DNA of 64,000 nt from contig NC_049563.1 of assembly GCF_013368755.1 (NCBI RefSeq), positions 2,666,001-2,730,000 on the forward strand, given 5' to 3'. Position numbers and translations under genes: made by a program. This stretch comes from Talaromyces rugulosus (taxonomy: Eukaryota > Ascomycota > Eurotiomycetes > Eurotiales > Trichocomaceae). Numbering within the stretch: the first letter of the stretch is position 1; each line of letters begins with the position of its first letter. Shown here piece by piece: positions 58,532-64,000 of the stretch. The notes under the pieces are model-generated. The model did no database searches. It was given only the letters and a program-made list of their open reading frames with translations, and had not been told where the DNA came from.

Positions 58532-61493
58532 ATGCAGGTGCGTTTTGCCCGCCCTCTCCTCCTCCCCGTGTTTTCCACCTACCCCTCCACCAGCCACTGC
58601 AGCCGTGGAATAGTGATAGTATTGCTATTACTATTACTACTACGATTGCTACATCTACTGCATGTCCGTGATTTTTTTTTTGTTCTGCCCATGTGACTGC
58701 CCTGACTGCCCGCCCTGTCCGGTGCCAATCCCGCCTTTGTTCATCCCCGGGACCTCCTCAGCTGACTGCTCAAGGACCCTTTACAGACTTCCACCGGTTA
58801 CCTCGAAGCCGACGGCGCGGGCGCGGCGAGACGAGGCCATGTTCCCCAGCTGTCAATAAGCGACGACGCCCACCATGTCACCGAGGCCATTGGCCATCTG
58901 TACGGCGACGATGATCGTCGAGACGAGCGCAGGCTGAGCTACATGCCGTCCCCCCTGGGCGAGACCCTGTCTGTGACCCCCGCCAGTCCAGCAAACGCAA
59001 ATACAAATGCTGTAAACGCGAATGGAAAGATGGAGCCTGGGGCCAGGCTAGCTACTGGTTCCGTCGCGAGCAGCACGAATAATAATAATAACAACAACAA
59101 CGACACGACCAGGAATAACAACAACACCACCACCAACAACAACAAAAATAATCGTAATGGCCAACGACCAGAAACCCTATCATCGCGACCGCCAGTCACA
59201 AAAGCTCCCTCGTTCGAGAGGGAACCCTCATCCCCCGTACATCTCTCGCCTGTCGACACCGCCAACTCATCCTTTCCTCTCAACGATATAGACTACGAGT
59301 CCGACCCGGCTGCCATCACCCAGGAACTCAACAACCTGGCCGCCATCCGCCGAATGTCCATGGACGTTACCGGCGACCCCGACCTGCCGTCCTTTTCCAA
59401 CCTACAAGTGCCCTCGGTGCCGCCCTCCGCCTCGGCCGACGAAAACGATGCGTCGCGGCTGTTCTGGGTGCCTGCTCGTCTTCACCCAGAGCTTGCGCCA
59501 AAGGAATTCAAGTCGTTTTTGGAAAGCAAAACAGATCAGATCAAGAGGAGGTCGAGTGACTTTTCTTCCAGCCTGTCAGTCGCCAGTGACGATTCGGCGG
59601 CTGGGCTGCGGAGGAAACGATCCATGCTATCACGGCAGATTGACGACTCGAACGAATACACGGATGGAGCAGACAAACTGGAAAGGAAGCGCTCGGAAGG
59701 CCAGAGGGAAAAATCAGAGTCCATGAATCCAAATCTACACGAACTGGAGGAAATGGTGGACGATTCCAAGCAGGTGAACAAGGAGGCACTTGCACTGTTG
59801 GGAGGGGCGGATCGTTCTGATATGTCCACGACGGAAGACAAACCAATTCTTCCCCCGGCGCCCCCTGGTCACAGTCTCAAACGCTCTACCAGAACTCAGT
59901 ATCGAAAAGGGAGCTTGAAAAAGGGCGAGCGACTACCCTACTCAAAACGACTTGGGCGAACACCAGAGACATTGGGTGGAGATCCGCTGTCAAACGCAGC
60001 CGAAGATCCTCCGGTAATCAAGCCTCTAACCCGGTCATCAACTGACCCTGGTAGGAGCATTTCAGAGAGAAATGCTCCCCAACAGAATCCCGTGGCCCTC
60101 GTCGACCAGTCAAAGAGCACTGCCTTGCCCCCAGGCAGCGCATCTGGTTCGGCATTCGACTCTATGGCCGACTCGAAATCACCCCAACCGCGCCAGTGGC
60201 ATTCTCGGCTCAGCTCCAACGGCCGGTCAACCGTCCAACTTCCGCAATCATCGCAGACGCTGCCCCAAATAGTAGAAACGCCTCCACCTGCCGAACCCAA
60301 CAACAATAGAATCCAATCATCCAACCTACAACAATCCGTCGTGATACCCGAACGAACATCATCTCAAGACACTTCTTCTTCGTCGTCGTCTGGCGCTCTC
60401 CCCTCTATATCAGTGTTTAGCAAACGATCCGCGTCGCAGAAACATCACAACTCTCACAACTCATCACAAACGTTGACGGATCTCGCCTCCCATCCGGCAC
60501 CCCTTCCAGGAAACACGACACGAACAGACAATTTATCGTTGATTCCCACTCTTTCTGAAGATAAAAGGCAGGAAAGCAAGAAATCCCATAAAAAGGACAG
60601 CGACGGCGGCCGCAAGTCGAGCTGGCCATGGTCGCGAGGATCGGACGACAAGGAAAAGAAAAAAGACGGCGAGTCGAAAAAGAGCAAGACGAAACAGACC
60701 GCGGCCGAAAAAGCATACGACAAACTGGACAATACTCGGCTGGACGTGTTGCAAAGCTCGATTGACAGCATACCTCGCGGCCGAGAGAGTTTGGTGTTGG
60801 AGCGGCCTATCGACCATCGACTAGAAGAAGAACGAAGAAAGGAAAGTTCGCGGAAATCGACCGACTCGAAGAAGGATAAAGAATCGGGCTTGCTGTCGTC
60901 GATATTTGGCGGCGGCAAGAAGAAAAGCGGCGGCGATCACAAAAAGAGTGCATCTCGAACGTTATCGCCCGAGCCTTCTAGTATTCGACAGATCCCAGAC
61001 GAGGATTATCCTTGGAGTCGGTTTAATATCTTGGAGGAGCGCGCCATTTACCGGATGGCGCATATCAAGCTGGCGAATCCGCGTCGACCGTTGCATTCGC
61101 AGGTTCTGCTGAGCAACTTTATGTACTCGTATCTGGCCAAGGTGCAGCAAATGCACCCGCAAATGTCGATTCCCACGTCTCCGTCTCAAAGGGCGCAGCA
61201 GCAGCAACAGCAGCAGCAGCAACAATCGGACCAGCCGGATGAATATACCCAGTACCAGCGGTATCAAGAGGTGAGCTTCTCTTTTTTTTTTTTCTCTGTC
61301 AAAACAAGACTAACGAGACTAGTATTCCGATCAAAGCTACGACGAGTATGATTACGAACCCGAAGACCACGGCGACCAGTACCAGAGCAATGGACGACAA
61401 ACTTACGACAAGGACAACACATACCAGCATTACGACGGATCATATGGATCCGGCGAGGCGGCGCAACGAGAAAGCGACCAGGGAATGTGGTGA
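58532..61493 (+). CDS. Zds1/Zds2-like regulator of PP2A-Cdc55
   Basis: 886-residue largely disordered protein. Exons: 58532-58537, 58787-61270, 61323-61493. The proposed first exon is only ATGCAG, followed by a 249-nt intron. It gives MQTSTGYLEADG and makes the conserved N-terminal block ISDDAHHVTEAIGHLYGDDD continuous; this start is less certain than the body. Further blocks are FWVPARLHPELAPKEFKSFL and a long Ser/Lys/Pro-rich centre with poly-Asn and SKK/KKD runs. The C-terminal Zds domain reads YPWSRFNILEERAIYRMAHI, then KLANPRRPLHSQVLLSNFMYSYLA. In yeast this domain binds Cdc55 and influences mitosis, polarity and silencing. A Gln run and an acidic Tyr/Asp/Gln-rich tail end the protein. 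Confidence 0.85.
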
Positions 61494-61965
61494 TCTCTAC
61501 ATTTTTTTTATTATTATTCTTTTTTGTTTTCCCTTATCATCATATCATATCATCCTAGGGTTCACCCGGCGTCTGAAAGTGGGCATAGCGTCTCGATGGA
61601 GGTTATTGTTTGAGGCCTGTACCTTCTTGGACTTTTTTTTTTTTTTCTGTGCTTTTTGTGATTTTCTGTTTTTCTGTTTTGTGCCTTTTTTTTCAAATGC
61701 TGTGACGACTGCGACGGTTCTCCTCTATCTAATTGACATTGATATTATGTATTTACATACCAGGCACAAGTACAAGTGCTTGCGGAGTCTTGGCTCTGAA
61801 ATATATTATTAGTTTTACTTTTATTTTGCGGAACAAAAGTGAAGCAAATTTAAATCTAAAATTTTTACTATAGTCCGGTCTATTTATATTAATTGTTGAG
61901 GCACGTGACCTGCGAACCCGGGGGTTGAGCCACGGGGTGATCGACAGTGATGGAACAGTGCCACT

Positions 61966-61989
61966 CTCGCCCTCGCCCTCGCCCTCGCC
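61966..61989. repeat. (CTCGCC)4 microsatellite
   Basis: Four perfect hexamer units, about 135 bp upstream of the sft1 ATG. Confidence 0.9.
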
Positions 61990-61996
61990 ATCTTGC

Positions 61997-62020
61997 CAGA
62001 CAGACAGACAGACAGACAGA
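61997..62020. repeat. (CAGA)6 microsatellite
   Basis: Six perfect tetramer units, 7 bp after the CTCGCC repeat and about 105 bp upstream of the sft1 ATG. Confidence 0.9.
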
Positions 62021-62124
62021 CAGGACAGAACAGAGCCCAGCGACCTTTTTTTCTCAGCAAGCCTATCTACAATATCGAAATTCAACACCGCGAGGGATAA
62101 TCCTCGACACATCATATTCCAAAA

Positions 62125-62624
62125 ATGAGCGAATCCTACGAACGAGAGTCGTACGTCCTGTCCTGTCCTACCCTTTTTTTTTACCCTGTCGGAAAGAGAG
62201 AAGAAGAGTCAAGAGTCTAATGATTGATTTGATTATGATGGCTACCACAGGCAAAACAACGAACTCCTCAACTCACTCGCGCACAAAACATCGGCGCTGA
62301 AATCGGTTACGATTGATATTTACGATAATGCGCGTAATCAGGATACGCTGGACAATGCTGTTTGTCCCCCCCCCCCCCCTTTTTTTTCCCCTCGAGTCGT
62401 CTTTCACTCAGAAAAGCAAGGAATAAAAAAAGGGTAAAGATAGGAAGGCTAATGACAAGGTACAGAATGAAGTCTTCTCAAACATGTCCACGAGCCTGCG
62501 AGGCAGCGCCGGCCGTCTGACGCGCGCGGCGCGCGCTGGCGATAAAGTTGCTGTGCTCAAGGTTGCGGGGATTTGTGTTGGTGCTGGGGTTGGGGTGTGG
62601 GTTGTGCTGGGATGGATATTCTGA
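62125..62624 (+). CDS. sft1: Sft1/Bet1-family Golgi SNARE
   Basis: 97-residue Qc-type SNARE for intra-Golgi or ER-Golgi fusion. Exons: 62125-62150, 62251-62359, 62466-62624. The SNARE helix runs from ESQNNELLNSLAHKTSALKS through VTIDIYDNARNQDTLDNANE with heptad hydrophobics and the central-layer Gln in NQDTLDN. RLTRAARAGDKVAVLKVAG leads into one C-terminal membrane anchor (GICVGAGVGVWVVLGWIF). Size and order fit Sft1 better than Bet1, but the two are close. The second intron carries 14 C then 8 T right after the donor. Two microsatellites lie in the promoter or leader. Confidence 0.9.
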
Positions 62625-64000
62625 AATAAATTTTTTTTCCCTTCTGTTGCTGTTCTTCGCTTCGCTTCGAAGAGAATCTGTTTGTGGAAAGTATGGAGTT
62701 TTGTGTTTGGGTGTATTATTGTATTATAGTATATGCGTGGTCAAGCGGGTAAATTGCATGGGTGATATACATACATAGTAGTATAGCAGTGTCAATCAGT
62801 TCTGCATGTATTCGATTTTGTGTGTAAATGTATTTGTATTTGTATCTGGTGGATAATAGTGGAGTAGAATATATATGTACTATTGCCTTGTGTGTATAAG
62901 AATAAAACAAGATGGACTAAATACATGTATATGATTGGAAACAAGTTCCTATATAGTTATTCCTAAGCATAGCCACTATATTATTGCAGATAATTTTCCT
63001 TAAGCCTAATAATCAACTCTACCTTTGCCGTATAATTCTCTATACCGCACTCGTCCATTTTTCGGCTCTGAGAAACACTATATCCAAAGCAATCCATGAT
63101 AGCAAACCGGAAGCCCTTGCTTAGCAAATAAGACGCAAGCTGTTGAGTCTGTTCCAAAGAGGCTTGACACAAGTAAGAGTGAATGCCTTGATATTCAGTT
63201 TCTTCTCTGATGCAAGAAGAAGACGTTTATTCCAAAGCATCTCCAAACGACTCAATTACCTCAACTCCGGGAAGTTGTTGAAATGTCACTGTCTGGAACA
63301 GGTTCGCTTTGGCCGACGTTTAAGAGACCTATTCTTCTCATTGGAATTGATATCATATCATTTTTGGAGAGGCCAGAAATGCTAAGAGCTTCTGTCGTAA
63401 GCATCTGTAGGTATGCATTGTTAAAAAAAAAAACTGCAAATTACATGGTAGTCATCACGTTGGGCATCAATTTCAGTTTTCATTATTCAGAATGCCAGAC
63501 GTGCCTAATGAATATTTAGGTTTCGATGCGCCTAACCATCCCGTTTGCCAGTAACCTAGAACCCATCCATCTCTCTGTAGGAACGGAACGGAGGGAGAAA
63601 TGTTAAAATCTTGAACTTGTAGTATGTTATTCTCCACTGTATAAAGGTATTAATGTTTATATTTTAATAGTAAGAGCTAATACTTACATATTTAGAGAGA
63701 CACGTAATTAGTAAAATAAGGACCAAGACAGCAGGCGAAGAAAAAGAGCGGTGGTGAGGTATTGAATATGCACAGCTGATGTATGATATCATGATATTGA
63801 ATGCAGTCCACTTACGACTTGCTACTCAAGTGCTCAAGAAGCTCACACCGGACCGTCCCGAACTCAACCGGAACAAGTCGGCATATTTCCCGTAAACTTG
63901 ATAATAAAAGCCTAGACCAACCAGCCTTGCCGCGACTCTTCCTTGATAGCGCAGGGTTCTCGGTATGCATGATGTATAGTTACTAGACTACGTAGTACGA
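62625..64000. other. AT-rich right edge without supported genes
   Basis: 1.4 kb. Short open frames at 62981-63172 (-) and 63143-63385 (+) lack any recognisable motif. The region could hold relics too decayed to identify. Confidence 0.5.

Larger units (their letters stand above)
61494..62124. other. Spacer and sft1 promoter
   Basis: 631 bp with T-runs near 61630-61700 and two adjoining microsatellites at 61966-62020 just upstream of sft1. No gene is supported. Confidence 0.55.

Noticed and set aside
1..64000. CRISPR array, rRNA operon or prophage
   Set aside because: No regularly spaced repeats, no rRNA sequence and no phage-type genes were seen; the DNA is eukaryotic.

Overview
The window is nuclear DNA of a filamentous ascomycete. 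Genes carry short (about 50-80 nt) GT-AG introns, both strands are coding, and the families are ascomycete ones: CreC, Rec114, Rsc9, a copper-fist factor, an RGT1-like Zn2Cys6 factor, a Zds1-type protein and NACHT proteins. The CreC N-terminus and a transposon with ACGTA... ends recalling Tan1/Vader point to Eurotiales (Aspergillus/Penicillium/Talaromyces relatives). That placement is an inference from memory. No prokaryotic features, CRISPR array or rRNA were seen.

Layout. 0-2 kb: a complete but dead Fot1/Tan1-type DNA transposon with perfect 47-bp terminal repeats. 2.3-10.3 kb: a Git1-like glycerophosphodiester/phosphate-family MFS permease (-), the proteasome lid subunit Rpn7 (+) and alanine aminotransferase with a spliced mitochondrial presequence (+). 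10.7-12 kb: a decayed F-box-like gene. 13.5-21.2 kb: a copper-fist regulator (-), a frameshifted hypothetical gene (-) and an RGT1-like Zn2Cys6 factor (+). 21.7-36.5 kb: Rec114-like (-), Rsc9 (+), a GPI-anchored Ser/Thr-rich wall protein (-), a CUE/Smr protein (+), MsrB (+), an ArfGAP (+) and a membrane-anchored DUF7730-like protein (-).

36.5-50 kb is an accessory island. It holds a large fungal NLR-type protein (DUF7708-like, NACHT, winged helix, C2H2 pair, ankyrin-like tail; -), divergently paired over 484 bp with a Rad5/HLTF-family SNF2-RING helicase (+) that is frameshifted by a 5-bp tandem duplication. Next come an intact CYP59-like P450 (-), a 5'-truncated P450 relic (+) and a decayed aminoglycoside-phosphotransferase-family kinase (+). 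50-62.6 kb returns to housekeeping genes: creC (-), the Miro GTPase gem1 (-), the actin-binding Ysc84/Lsb3 (+), a Zds1-like protein (+) and the SNARE Sft1 (+). The last 1.4 kb is AT-rich with no supported gene.

Gene models were built by hand. Splice sites were chosen so that the frame closes across every exon and conserved motifs are continuous; summed exon lengths are divisible by three for every intact model. The most unusual parts are the NLR-helicase divergent pair, the contrast between perfect transposon ends and a RIP-like interior (conserved Trp codons turned to TAG), and the run of tiny first coding exons (5, 6 and 10 nt) in creC, zds1 and gem1.
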